Numbered from the stretch's first letter, positions 44,217 to 57,241 are shown. The stretch: 64,000 nt of DNA from Branchiostoma floridae (GCF_000003815.2 NC_049980.1:30070768-30134767), one strand, 5' to 3'. Translations and numbers: made by a program. Notes: generated by a model from the sequence alone, not told the origin.

Positions 44217-46316
44217 TCATGTTCTACCTAAAATGTCTGACCGTTTTCAACATCGTATTCAGTTGCTTGAGTAATTGCTATTTGGTGATTATTAGAAAGA
44301 AATTACATAATGTTACGTGCGATCTTTTGGTACAAATTTTACGTAGAGCGCCTTAAATATCGAATAATGTTAACGTTATATGCATAGAGTCTAAGATATG
44401 CTAGTAAATGCTACCCAACAGATCACGGCCACAGCTCATCCAGAAGGTTCTAAAAGCGGAAGTACTGCTGCAGTTACGACAAAAGTCGCTAGCCTGCAAT
44501 CGAACTTGTCCCTCATTTTCCTGATACCCATCCAAAATATATACCACATTCTCGAGTAATGCTGTCCCCACAAATGGTAAGCTACAAGAATTTTTGACAA
44601 AGATGAATATAAAACATCGGGGTAAATTTTCCGGTTACTATGGCAATACTGTAAATCTTAAAATGTTCCCAATGATTTTATTTTCGCTGGAATGTATACA
44701 CCGCGAATTCATGGCAGCGCAGACATGCATTTCTAATGCATAACTACTGCGCTACACAATTATTCTCACGGTAAACGTAAAACGTCGCAAAAATCTCATT
44801 GCCGCAAAATTAAAATACGCGAATTCATAGTAAATTACTTTAACTATTCGTGGCAAAAATTAAATGGTAACAGCCAATGTTTGTACATGTAGCCACAGGC
44901 TTCGTTCATGCCCGCAAAGTGTCGTCTCCCAGGTGACTCCCCATCACTACAAAGTAGCACAAACCATCGCTGACACGATATTTGACACAGGAATGCCCGC
45001 TATGTCATATTGCAGATGACAAGGCTCTAGGGTGAATGACATTTTATTCATCAGACACATCGTAAATTGAGCGTCGGCATCGTTCTCTGGAGACCTTTTC
45101 CGGTCCGCCGAACATCCTTCCTCGGACACGGCATACGTCGTTATCCGCAGAAAACCACTTACAGTCCCCGACTAGTCCTGCTGAATAATTTAAAACAGAA
45201 ATCTATTGTAGTGGGATTTTAAGCTGTGTGGGCTAACGCCTTGTCATTGGTTGATAAACATCGTATTGTAACGGCTTTACTGGACAAAGGGGAGTCATCA
45301 TGGCATTGTCACATCTGATCCGAACAGTCTTCACACCTGTCGGAGGCGGCAGAAGCTATGTTACGATAGTACACCTGTAGTGTTGGGGAACGATAAAAAG
45401 ATGGGAGAGACGTATACATATAGAAAGTGTTAATAATTCGGTTCCAATTCGAGAGGGACAGACTTGAGACAAGCCCATCAGGGGGAAGTAATGCTTAGTA
45501 GTAGAAGAAATCAAGACTCAAAGGCCTTGAACAAGGAATGGCTGTATTAAAGTGAATGTTGAACGGAAATGTAGTCTTGGTAACACCCTTCGTAGTCATC
45601 ACTGGCTCTCCTGCTTGCTTACACGATACCGTTGTGGAAGCAAGGGGACATGAACGACCAGAGGTTACTATGGAGGATAGTACGCATACTAACTGAATCA
45701 GACACACACACGCACACACGCACACACACACGGTGCACACAACTCTACAGCCCCCCGTACCAGGCTTCATGTGGTGTTTTCTGTCTGTAACGTTCTGATT
45801 GCAACGAATGTTAGAATCTCTGCAACAATCCGAGATCTGATACACAGTAAGAAAACACTGATGGTACACGACAAGACAATAAAAAGGCCAGAGGCAAGGC
45901 CTGCTATGGAGACTAACAGCCTATTGAATGTTAACTTGTGTCAGCGTACGGAATACTACGTCACCAGTGCTAAATTACCATTCAGTAGGCTGTTAAAATA
46001 CGAGATTAATTTTCTGATTATACAATGATACATTTAAAGTCTTCAATCAGAGATCAGAGAATCACCACACCAATTGCAGATGGTAAGAATATCTTGAAAA
46101 TGGAGAAAAAACGTATTTTCAGTATTAGGAATGAGAACAGTTGGAGCGTTGTCGGAAAATTTCACTTTCTGCTCCTTCAAACGTGTTGTATAAACGTATA
46201 GAGCCTACTATGTCTACGGCACACCCACAAATCAACGGTGCTTTATGTGACCAAAGCGACATGTACTGAACAATTTGACTAGCGCGTGCGCGTGCGTGTT
46301 TGTGTATGTGTGTATG

Positions 46317-46373
<57 letters not shown>

Positions 46374-47911
46374 GTGAGAGAGTGTGATTGAGAGAGAGAG
46401 AGAGAGAGAGAAGAGGTATCAAATTATGTTAACTAACGTTACATGTTAATTCAGCAAGTGCGCAATCAACAGTAATACATTATGTTTTTCATGTATGTGT
46501 TTCATATATTGTCTTCTATGGGGAAGACACCTTAGTTACCACCTGTTTTTTTTACGCCTCCAGTGTACTAAGTATAATGGTAAGTACCGATGAACACTAC
46601 AGTACTTTACTTCAACTACATGAGTACCTGCGAACGCTTCATCACTTCTGACATTGTTCGAGTGGTTGCCAAGTTCTTATCTTACTACTATGCGGAGATA
46701 GAAGGTATTCTATGATGGTAAATTACTGGCATTCAGAACTAGGTAACGAACCTTCCATTGGCCACATTTAAGCCACGAAATACACCACAAAGAATACTAC
46801 TTCAGACCTCCTCCGGTCGTCTGACATAAGATCGAAAAAAGAGCACAAATAAGACCGAAAATAAATGTTGCTGGAAGAAAATAATGTGGCAAATAGACAC
46901 CACAAAGCGTTGTTACCAAGCTACCAAATCATTTTTATGCCGTAGTGATGGATCCAGACGACCTGTTGTGTTGTGATGTCAACTAAAGCCACCCTATGGC
47001 GTTGTCATAGTGACAAGCCTAACGAAAACGTAGACCACGTGACCATAATCATCCAATCGTAGATTGATATATTATTTATGAATAATGAGGCCCACCATTT
47101 GATCCGATGTGACCATGTCATCCGTACAATAGGAAGGGACAATTTTCAAAGTTTAAGTCAATTCGTTGTTCATTGGCACTGCATAAGCAACATGTTTGAC
47201 TCACATGGCATGATTATTACCTATATGATTCTCATACATTTATATATAGACATCCTCTTTTGCAGGCTCATGTTAAGATTATCATGTAACCACAAGTACG
47301 ATTGTCTAAATGTCATAACATTTCTTTTTTATATCTATCATGTCTATCATATGATTCTTCATGAAGACATAATGTAATGCATTTCAGTTCAATGGTACGT
47401 AGTAAATGAAACTCATTTTCATGGGCACATTTCTAGACACACCTACAGTACATATTCACTGAGCTGAAAGCAACAATAACTCTACAATCCAATAAATCTA
47501 TAAAAAAACAGTGAAGTTTAACCTGCGACTTTTTTAAAAGAATGTTGTCAGGTAGCAATCAGCTTAAAATGGCCGAACATAGTGATTAGGCAGAAACCTT
47601 GTCCTCACGTTCTAATAGCAATCACGTGACTCTGGCTGCCAACAGGCTATCGCCTACCCTTAAAGGAACTTGGGTTCGTTAAATATTCATGAGTCCCATC
47701 GGTTGCCATCAAATTTTAATCTTTGTCCCCTCCGCGTGCGGTGAGAAAATTGGGCACCAAGGAGACCGGCTGTCAACACAAGTGTGCATTTAAGGGCGAC
47801 GGGCAGAGTTGTCTTGTCCAGACCGAGAGAGGCTCTACGTACACCGGACTAGGGACGTCTGTGTTTTTTTCCCTCCAACTTCGCGGTGACTGTGATCTGA
47901 GAGGAGAAGTC
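44217..47911. other. Intergenic region upstream of the exon-repeat gene
   Basis: It contains a CA-rich tract near 45700-45735, a (TG)n run at 46316-46375 followed by (GA)n at about 46380-46411, and otherwise AT-rich sequence. The last 300 bp before 47912 should hold the promoter and 5'UTR of the next gene. No coding exon is supported. Confidence 0.5.
46316..46411. repeat. Compound (TG)n(GA)n microsatellite
   Basis: About 60 bp of TG followed by AGAG repeats. Non-coding. Confidence 0.95.
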
Positions 47912-50900
47912 ATGTTCGGCACAGCGAGAAGCGGCTACAACCCGTTCCCGGGGCTGGGCCCGCTCAGGCCCGTTATACACCACATGTCGACACCTGCCGC
48001 CACCAGGAGGCTTTCTTCGGTAAGGTTTTCCGTCACTGAACGTCCAAAGGCACTTGGAAAATATCAGACAAAACCTCTTCTTGAAGCTGCCGCGTTTTTC
48101 ATATAGAGACTCTGAGTCAGCTTCGAATTCATGGTCGTTCCATTTTTGTGTTTATTTCGCTGAAAAGACTACCAAAAGTATAAACGCCCTTACCTCTGCG
48201 AACCTTGTTCCTGGAGGACAAGGTCTATTGAGGGAAGCAACTTTCTTTCTTTTTTGATCGAAGTTGTGCCTGGTAGGACATCAACGTTGTGGAACTTTTC
48301 CCCTGAACAAACGACTTAGCAGTAGTCTGGGTGTCATGCTTTTCCTCTTTACTCTGCTCCTTCGGTGGCTACCTTAGCCAACCCCATCTTTTGTGATATT
48401 AACTTGTCTCAAGCGACCGATGACAAGGTTATCATTTCATTAACGATACATTTGAGAGCTTGTTTTAGAGAAATCTCCTCCTATCTTCGATTTGAAATCA
48501 TTTCTTGTATCCACAAGGGCCATCGGTGTTGAAACGAAGAGTCTGAGTCGGGTTGCTACAGGGACGCCATGGTAACAGTGCCCATGGATACCCTCTGAAA
48601 TGTCTGTCACCCCTGCGTTCACTAGCCAATATTGTTGTCTTGGGCAATCCATTTCTAAAGAAAAGCATATTCAGCGTTACCGTTATTTTTAAACCTGTCT
48701 CTGTGTGGCGAGAATGCCGGTGGTGAAGAGATTCTAACTCGTAGCTGAGGGACAACAATGGTGCGTTGCTTAGCGACCGAACCCCGGGGAATGCAATTAA
48801 GGCCATGAACAACATGTCTTGTTGTCAGCTTTACTCCCGTATGTCACGTAAACAGTTCAATGACAGCAGGGAAAGAACTGCGATAATTTCAAATTGGAAC
48901 AAGAACAATATTAGATGCTCGACATCGACAACGTCGCCCAAAATATAAACACGTTAGTTACTACATTCGTAAGGTGTGTTTCTCGGCAGAGTTTGTATAT
49001 TTTTGGTTAGCAACGTAAGTTTAGAAAAAGCTGTAGACAAAGGGAAGAAAAATGTAGAATATGGGCTTTCTATGAGAAATCGTACGTCAAAATCTAATAT
49101 CTCAGGTTCAGGTCTTGCTATGATCGTAATTTTCCAAAGGGGTAATTAATCAATGGTTTACGTTTGGAACCTCTAGTGACGTTACTTTGAACTAAAGGGT
49201 TTTTTTCCTAATGTCTGACTACATAAGAGTGGCCTTCTCAATAACAATCATTTTGAAATCATCCTCTATAGCCTGCCGACCTTCCGAAGTGGGTCCGAAC
49301 CCGGCGTACCTCGGCCGACAGCGGGATCGGAGTCGACGCTGCCCATCCTGCCTCCCCGCCGGAGCAGCACAGACGGACTCTGCCCGGGCCGGAGCGGACA
49401 TACTCAACACGGTGGCAAGGCCCGGAACTTACCAACGCCGAGAACATGGAAGGTGTGGCTCATTTTTGTATGTCCTATCACCTTGTGGAAAAATATTGAG
49501 ATCAGACAAATTGTATTTTTTAGTTCTTAGCTTTGCTGATTTTTTTTTCTGATTTGAGAAAAAAGATAAAGTTTACCCCTCAGGATATGAATCAACCCAA
49601 AAAATGTGGGAACCAACGGTTGAAGAAATTCCTTGTATTCCTAGCTTTTACATTCACCAAGACATTGAAAATGTATTGTTTGAAACGTTAAGTAGCCTAG
49701 TATTTTGACTTAGGTTGTATTTCTATTTGGCCTGCCCGCTATATTATCTTCCTGAGAAAAAAAGCAGAACTTGAAAATTGAATGTGACCTAAGAACTTCA
49801 TGTAATAAACTGCATCTAAAATTACTACGTTGCTGTACAAAGGCCTGTAATATCAACAGAACCTGCCGCCTCTTTAGGCTATAGAATAGACAATGCTCGA
49901 AGACGGAAGCATGATGACTACAAGTCACGCGTACATAAACGATGAAGTGCCCCACCTACAAAGGTCGCTTCCAGGCAAAACGCATTGTTAATTCAGTCTT
50001 AACCTTTGATAACCGATCTCATTAATTATTCACCCTTTGATAAGCGGTACGATGTCTCGTAAAGTGACCTTCGTTTTTCCACTTCTCACAGCTCGACTGG
50101 ACACGGCTGGGAGCGCCCATCTTCAACAGGACACCAAGGTGCGGGAAAATGACGCATGTAGAGTAGCAGAGAATAACACATACTGTATGTATAGAGTAGC
50201 AGAGAATCACACATACTGTATATGCAGAGTAGCAGAGAGTCACACATATATGAAAAGTAGCATAGAGTCATACATATATGTAGAGTAGCAGAGAGTCTCA
50301 CATACATGTAGAGAGGCACACACATACTGGAAATGGCATTGGTGAATTTATTCCACTGTATCGAAAGGTTAAAGTTGGAGTGAGTGTAATTCAGAGTTGC
50401 TTAGAGACGTCTACCTCCGCATGTCTGAAGTGTCCTTGGTGCTGAACGGCGTGTTGTGATGCGGGCTGATCTCACCATGTCTGATATTACCATCCAAATC
50501 ACTGATCATTATTTGTCATCGGTTAAAAATAGGTTCAACAGTCTATGGACTATGAACAGATGACACCAATTGAAAGGGATGGCGGAGGCAGCCCGAGATA
50601 CACACCCCTGCCGCCTGTCCAACAGCACAAGACGGAAGAGGCGGCACCAGCAGAAATACGCCCATGGCGGGCACCCGGCGAGACGGACATCTTCAATAGA
50701 GGCGCAGGTACGTGTACATACATAGAGCAATCATAATACGCGTACACGTGTAGGTAAATAGTTTAAACTGACGTTAGATAAGATATTTGTAAAACAATTT
50801 AGATGATTTCGTGTTTGTTTCTGTATCTGTACAACAATATTGTTTCCTGGACCTTACCTATTTTGTAGTTGGACATTATCTATTATTGTCCTTTGATTAT

Positions 50901-52633
50901 TTGTCCCGTGTCACTGTGTGTACAAAGAGTACAGCTTTGTTTGTATCAAGCGATATCATGAGGCACTTGAACTTGAAATAAATCTTGTTTTTTTTTTGCT
51001 ACCAGTATTCGGAAAGGTGTCTCTAGTTGAACAGCCCAAGTTCGAACGTCCTGCGGATTACGCCACACAGAGGCAGGCGGCGAGCAACGACGCAGACCAG
51101 GCCCCTCGTGAAAGTGGACCGGCTGAAACTGGCGCTGACGGTGCCGACCTCCGGCCTTGGAGGGCCCCTGGTGAGACAGACATCTTCAACAGAGGCGCGG
51201 GTAAGGAAACGAAACGCCCCCTCATAGTTTTTCTTCTGTGTTGTCGTTGGAAACTGTGGAACAGGATAACTGACTGGTCAACAATATGAGACAATTGATG
51301 TTAAGACGGCAATGATGCTAGTAGTAGATTGTGATCTGCAATGTATCTATAGCTATTTTCTCGCCTTACAGTTTTCGGGACGGTGCCGTTCGTACCCCAA
51401 CCCAAGTACGAACCTCCAGCGGAGTCTCCCAGGCGCACCAAGTCGGCCAGTCCGCGACAGACAGCAGATGACAGTTTGAAGGCTAAGCAGGAGTTAGCTC
51501 CCTTGGATCCTGCTCCCTGGAGGAACCCTGGCGAAACCGACATCTTCAATAGAGGCGCAGGTGAAGTGGGAAAGATTAAGTTTAAGAATGATTAATCTAA
51601 GCAAGTTACTGCGTTCTTAAATAAAATCCGAGCCGCCTTTATGTTACCATATACACTTCGGTTCTGGTCATTTTTCTTATCGATAAAAGGAAGTCACACG
51701 TAATGTCTATCCTTTACAGTTTTTGGAGTGGTGCCGTTCGTACCCCAACTCAAGTTCGAACCTCCAGCGGAGTCTCCCCGCCGCACCAAGTCGGCCAGTG
51801 CGCGGCAGACAGCGGACAGGGACGACAGTGTCACGGCTAAGCAGGAGTTGCCTCCTTTGGATCCTGCGCCATGGAGGAACCCTGGCGAGACCGACATTTT
51901 CAACAGAGGCGCAGGTATTTATGAAAATTGACAGAATTTAGTCTGAAGCAGGCTTAAACAGTACCTTCTAACATAACGTGAAAATTGGACTTCCTCACAT
52001 GGTCGTCTTAGAGAATGGATTCACGGCTTTTATTGCGCCACTAGAAACAGATAGCAAACACGTGACTCCGTGAGTAGTGGCTAGTAAGTTGCAAAAAGTT
52101 TGTGGCGTCCCCCGCCTCTATCCAAGGCCCTGATGTGGATAGCTTAAGAAGTAGATGTTCTACCACAGCCTGCGTAAACGTTAAACACATCAAAATCGTA
52201 CGACGGCCTGCGACCAACGTGACCGCACCGTGCAAGCCACAGGATAACTTAGTTACTTCCATACCATCATAATGGCAGCAGCACTGTCGCCGGAAGGCAA
52301 TTTCATGACGTCCATTTCTACTTCCATACCATCATAATGGCAGCAGCACTGTAGCCGGAAGGCAATTTCATGACGTCCATTTCCTTCTCGTTTTATCACA
52401 GTGTTTGGTGTCGTGAGGTCAGTTCCTCAGCCAAAGTTTGACCAGCCTGAAGACGCCGAAACTCGGAAGCCTTCCTCTCCTAAGGACAGAGACCGTCACA
52501 CAACCGGGGATCAGCAAACAGGCGAAAACCACGAATCCAAAATATGGAGAGGTTCGGAGACTGGAAATTTCAACAAAGGCGCGAGTAAGTAATGCTATAC
52601 CCCTAAGCAGTGTGTGCGTGTATGTGTGTGTAT

Positions 52634-52691
<58 letters not shown>

Positions 52692-52703
52692 GTGCGTACG
52701 TGT

Positions 52704-52736
<33 letters not shown>

Positions 52737-55700
52737 CGTGTGTGTGCGTGTGTGTGTGCGTGCGTGTGTGTCTGTGTGTGTGTTGAAGACGACCTCATTA
52801 TACATTTCTAAAACTATTTTCCTGGCGTCTTTGTCCACAGTGTTCCACGTTGTGCCGTCCGTGCCACAGCCGAATCTCCATCGGGAAGCTGAAAACAACA
52901 ACCATCAGGACGCGAAGCAGTCAGACCAGGCCGGTGGTGACTATGGTAAGGGGGAAATACAAGAGACCGCGGGCACCGCACAACAGGCACAGGCCCCCAT
53001 CATCTGGAAGGGGTCAGAGACTAGCAACTTCAACAAGGGCGCCAGTAAGTATCATAGGTTGTACTTGAATCATTGGTAAACTTTCAACTCTCGTGTGTGT
53101 TAAAGTAGACCTCACTAGACATTTCTAAAACTACTTTCATTGTCCACAGTGTTCCATGTTGTGTCGTTCGTGCCACAACCGCACCTCGAACGGCAAACTG
53201 ACAACCTTCCAGACGCGAAACAGTCCGACCATGCCGGCGGTGACCGTGACTACAATGGAGAAACAGAAGAGACCGCGGGCACCGCACAACAGGCACAGGC
53301 CCCCGTCATATGGAAGGGGTCAGAGACTAGCAACTTCAACAAGGGCGCCAGTAAGTATCACAGATTGCACTTGATCATAAGTAAAGTGAAAGTTCAACGT
53401 TCGTGTGGTGCTAACGTAGACCTCACTAAACATTTCTAAAACTACTTTTCTTGCCTCCTTGTCCACAGTGTTCCACGTTGTGTCGTCCGTGCCACAGCCG
53501 AATCTCCATCGGGAAGCTGAAAACAACAACCATCAGGACGAAAAACCAGAGAAGGTCGGTGGTGACCATGAATACACTGAAGGGGAAACACAAGAGACCG
53601 CGGACACCACACAACAGGCACAGGCCCCTATCATTTGGAAGGGTTCAGAGACTAGCAACTTCAACAAGGGCGCCAGTAAGTATTGTTGATGGCACTTAAG
53701 CATTGGTTAAGTGAAAGATAAAGGTTCAACTTGTGTGTGTAGACCTCACTAAACATTTCTAAAACTATTTTCCTTGCTTCCTTGCCCGCAGTGTTCCACG
53801 TTGTGTCGTCCGTGCCACAACCGTATTCAAATCGGGAAGCTGACAACCTTCCAGAAGCGAAACAGCCAGACCAGGCCGGCGGTGACCGTGACTATAGGGG
53901 AGAAACAGAAGAGGCCGCGGGTACCACACAACAGGCACAGGCCCCCATCATCTGGAAGGGGTCAGAGACTAGCAACTTCAACAAGGGCGCAAGTGAGTAT
54001 TATAGTAAAAGTAAAGATAAAGGTCCTTTTTGAGGCGTTACGGACAGGTGCCTTGTGTTTTGGTAATAGTTTTGGAAGCTGGGGGGGGGGGTCCATCTCT
54101 CTCGTTCCACCACATGCATACTTTAGCTCCTCGTCTAAATTTTACATGGGTCGAGTGTGGAACTTCATTTAAAACCCCTTTCCCAAGGACACAACGTTTA
54201 GCCACGAATGCCAGGAATTGAACCCGTGACCTCTCGATTTTTCAACACAATAACTCGATATCTATTCTCGTTCTAACAGTGTTCCACGTCGTGTCGAGTG
54301 TTCCACAACCTACCTACAGCCAGGGTATGGACACCGGTGGGTCTGGCGCACCAGCAAACGGTCAGAACGGGGCGAACACACAAGATGATAACAACAGGGG
54401 CGCCTCGCCTCCGAGCCAGCACGTTAGCTGGAAGGGGTCGGAGACGACAGACTTTAACAAAGAGGTGAAGAAGGGACAAGAAACGTATACCTACAACAGG
54501 GGAGCAGGTAAGACCACTTTCCATTTTAGTGAAGCAGGCAGGTGTTGACAGGCATGTACCAACATGTACCTGATTTGCATTTCAATCGATCATAGCTTGA
54601 CTTGACAAAGCCTTTTTGTTTTCACGCCTTTAAGTATTCTTCTGGTATTCTCATCATTGTGCCATACACGCCTTATTGGGCATTTTTCATATGATCATAA
54701 GATCTCTAGATGTCCAAAAACGTTTGAATTTTACGATTCATCAAAATGCATATAGTTGCGTCCGTCTCCATTTTGTTGTCCCCAAGGTATTACGTGAAGA
54801 AAAAGCGCACATTTTTGAAATGCAAACCAAGCAAAAATCTAAGTGAACTTTTACAAAACGATGCAATAATCATACAGTCTATTAAACATCCAGGGCGAAT
54901 CCCTACTGTAGACCACACATCATTAATAATGCAAAGATAGGTACTAATAACCTAGTCTAATTGTCTTTTGCGTCCTTGTCATAATCATATAATCTCCAAG
55001 CAGATAACCCGTTGGCTTAAAGAGCCAAAGCAGTATCTATCTGGTGACCAGCTCAATACTTCTTTGGTCCTTATCATACTGTACAATGCCGGATATGTAT
55101 ATCTGATCGGAGATTAATAATAATAATGCGCAACTAGTGATTGTCACGTAAAGCCCTTGAAAAGGGATAGGATGTACATGTAAGAAGCTCTCTTTGTTAA
55201 TCAGGTTATCTGGTAGATTGAAAATGAAATTGCAATTGCAATTTGATGATTATGACGTATCTCGGTTCACTAAATAAGCCTCATTCTTCTAGTAGTAGAG
55301 GAGGAGCAGACCAAACCGTCGCAACAGGGAGGTCCATCACGTGCATGGGCCGGGAGGAGCGCTCATGGCGGGAGGGACACCGGCCGCCCGGTCCTGGAGC
55401 CACTCAGGCCCACACAGCCCACACCTGGTCAGTCTGCTGGTTCTCGTCTTACTACTGTGTGTGTCTACTAATCTGTGATGCAGGGTAGAGCGTTTCTAAT
55501 CTTGCTCCGCATCAGTGAAGCGGGCAGGTGCCCTTGGTGTCCTTCATTTGCATTTCATTGGACCCTAGCAAATGTATTATTTTTTTTTATACATTGCGTT
55601 CTGAAATGTTCCTGTATTTTTTAAGTGTTCTCTCCTGAGAGAGATCTTTACATTTAATCATAGTAAAGCTTATTTGGGAGGGTCAAAAGACCTCTAGCTG

Positions 55701-57241
55701 TAATGGGCACGGGCCACGATCTCTAGCTGTAATGGGCTTACAATTCACCAAAATGCGAATACATGTAGCTGCATGGTTCAGCATCTGTGTTGGTATGACG
55801 TCGAAGTCATGTAAAAATGCTCTAGACTTGTACAAATAGTGGGAATAGTATAACTACCATACCTCATGATCAGTATTGACTGAAGCAAGCTTTGTAAGAC
55901 CTAAATTTTCGTGTTTGTTTTTGGTTGCTCCCTTTGTTTACAGCAATTGCACTCATCGCAGCATTATTCGCTCGGGTTATTTTGGGTTGTAAACGCTTGC
56001 TTGTTTCAGGAGTTGACTCTAGTTTAAACTCTGACAAACCGCTTATCGTCGTTGGCGTGTCAACAGGGGCAAAACGGCCGCCGACGAAATTGACGACGTC
56101 GGCGCGTTCCCGGCAACCCTCCGCCGGCAGGGGAATCCTCAGGACCATGGACGACAACGTGGCGGGCCCTCCGGCCGGGAGGAGCAGCCCTGAGTCCAAG
56201 CTGCCCAGGCTGGATTCCGCGGGAAAACCAAGGGTAGACAGCTCCAGGCTGAGGCGGGGAAGATACGGTACCGCAGGTGAGTTATTAACTGCGACATCGC
56301 CTGCAACATCTCAAAGTGTAAAGTAGGATTTAGTCTATAAAAAAATACTTCTGGTTAAAATCTCTCCTCTCCTGTCATTTTGTGTGGAACGTCCATGGGT
56401 TTCTAAGTACCGGGGGTTCGCATCTCGCGCGTACATGGTGTGAGGGTGCATTATTAATTAGTGCCATTGGATGGGAAGTAAAGCTGGAGGGCCCTTGTGT
56501 GCGCGCGAGATTTAGGTGTGGCTAAGGCGTCAAACCTCTGTTCAACATAGAGCACTTTTTTTACAGATATTGCAAGACAGAAAAAGTAAGTCGTGTGGCC
56601 AGGCTCAATGGCACCATCAGCTAGCCAAAAAGGGATACGCTTCGGCCCTGTGTAAAGTCGGCTGCCTTACCCAGTACCTAATTTATATTAACCTCTTCTA
56701 TAAACAGGTGGTGGTCTTACTGCCGTGGACGACACAGTGCCTCTCCCCGAACCTTCGCGACAAGACCGGCCATTGACCAAGGTTGTCCGACTGAGGCGAG
56801 CAGTCGACCTGCCCAACTCCAGATGCCTATTCGACGTACAAAAGACCGGCCCGGATCCGTGGAAGGCGGGTATGATATATATGGCCATCCACCCCACTAT
56901 CCTGTATACCTTTGATTCTGTTTAATATCGCCATCTTCTACCCTTCTTTTATCACTTTTCCAGAAAGTTTGTAACTATACACCACCTTAACCACCTGGTT
57001 CAATGGCAGTGAAGGAAACCGTTAGGGCTAACGGATATTTCTTCTCCTTTTCTCTACAGGACGCCACTCGAGAGGCAAAAGGCCTTTCCCAAAGTCAGAG
57101 TACGTCTCGTCCTTCCAGAGATGGTTCCCGTCCCGCCACTACCAGGGCAGCAAGTCGGCCTGGGCGCATAGGGCAGGCAGCGCCAACTCAGAACGCGGCT
57201 TCGTCCAACCCTCGCCCGATCTCGGCAGCCGCCACGCGTGA
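47912..57241 (+). CDS. Unrecognised large disordered protein built from tandem repeat exons, 17 exons
   Basis: Not recognised. Exons: 47912-48019, 49272-49452, 50092-50138, 50542-50707, 51006-51200, 51372-51560, 51720-51914, 52402-52584, 52841-53044, 53150-53350, 53469-53675, 53792-53992, 54280-54507, 55293-55427, 56010-56276, 56708-56869, 57060-57241. They sum to 3051 nt: 1016 residues plus TGA, every junction in phase. From exon 4 on, all introns are phase 1. Exons 4-13 each encode one repeat of 61-76 residues (exon 4 partial). A repeat opens [14 protein letters not shown] or MFHVVxSVPQP, passes through a variable charged linker, and closes [15 protein letters not shown] or [14 protein letters not shown]. 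Exons 15-16 are basic. The last exon has [13 protein letters not shown] (S969-W978), like the SEY motifs of MDM1. The start [14 protein letters not shown] follows a plausible 5'UTR. Function is unknown; a microtubule or centriole link is inference only. Confidence 0.75.
50158..50315. repeat. Minisatellite, about 35-bp unit, five copies
   Basis: GTAGAGTAGCAGAGARTCAC followed by ACATACTGTAT recurs about five times with changes. It lies in the intron after the exon ending at 50138. The Tyr-rich frames are artefacts. Confidence 0.85.
52255..52384. repeat. 65-bp direct tandem repeat, two copies
   Basis: ACTTCCATACCATCATAATG begins both copies (52255 and 52320), and only one or two bases differ. 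The second copy ends 17 bp before the acceptor of the exon at 52402. Confidence 0.95.
52605..52785. repeat. Complex (TG)n microsatellite
   Basis: TG repeats with CG interruptions occupy most of the intron between exons 52402-52584 and 52841-53044, starting about 20 bp after the donor. The predicted Cys/Val and His/Thr proteins here are artefacts. Confidence 0.95.
52785..53992 (+). repeat. Four tandem exon-plus-intron duplication units
   Basis: Units of about 310 bp, each with an intron segment (ACCTCACTARACATTTCTAA then AACTATTTTCCTTG and GTCCACAG) followed by a repeat exon (starts 52841, 53150, 53469, 53792). Both intron and exon parts are similar, which points to recent unequal crossing-over. 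Confidence 0.9.
54084..54245 (-). mobile_element. tRNA-derived SINE fragment
   Basis: On the - strand it has a box B-like GGTCACGGGTTCAATTCCTG, followed by CCTTGGGAAAGG, a core seen in many animal tRNA-derived SINEs, and GACCCATGTAAAATTTA. A poly-G/C run ends it. It lies in the intron just before exon 54280-54507. Confidence 0.55.
54990..55116. mobile_element. MITE with TAATCTCCAAGCAGAT termini, copy 2
   Basis: TAATCTCCAAGCAGATA on the left pairs imperfectly with TATCTGATCGGAGATTA on the right. 127 bp, in the intron before exon 55293-55427. Confidence 0.75.

Noticed and set aside
47723-47911. Upstream extension of the exon-repeat gene's first exon
   Set aside because: The frame is open upstream of the ATG at 47912, but the sequence lacks the character of the protein and no upstream acceptor is convincing; treated as 5'UTR.
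52419-52901. His/Thr-rich and Cys/Val-rich open frames
   Set aside because: Translations of the TG microsatellite; the + strand frame also merges two true exons across an intron.
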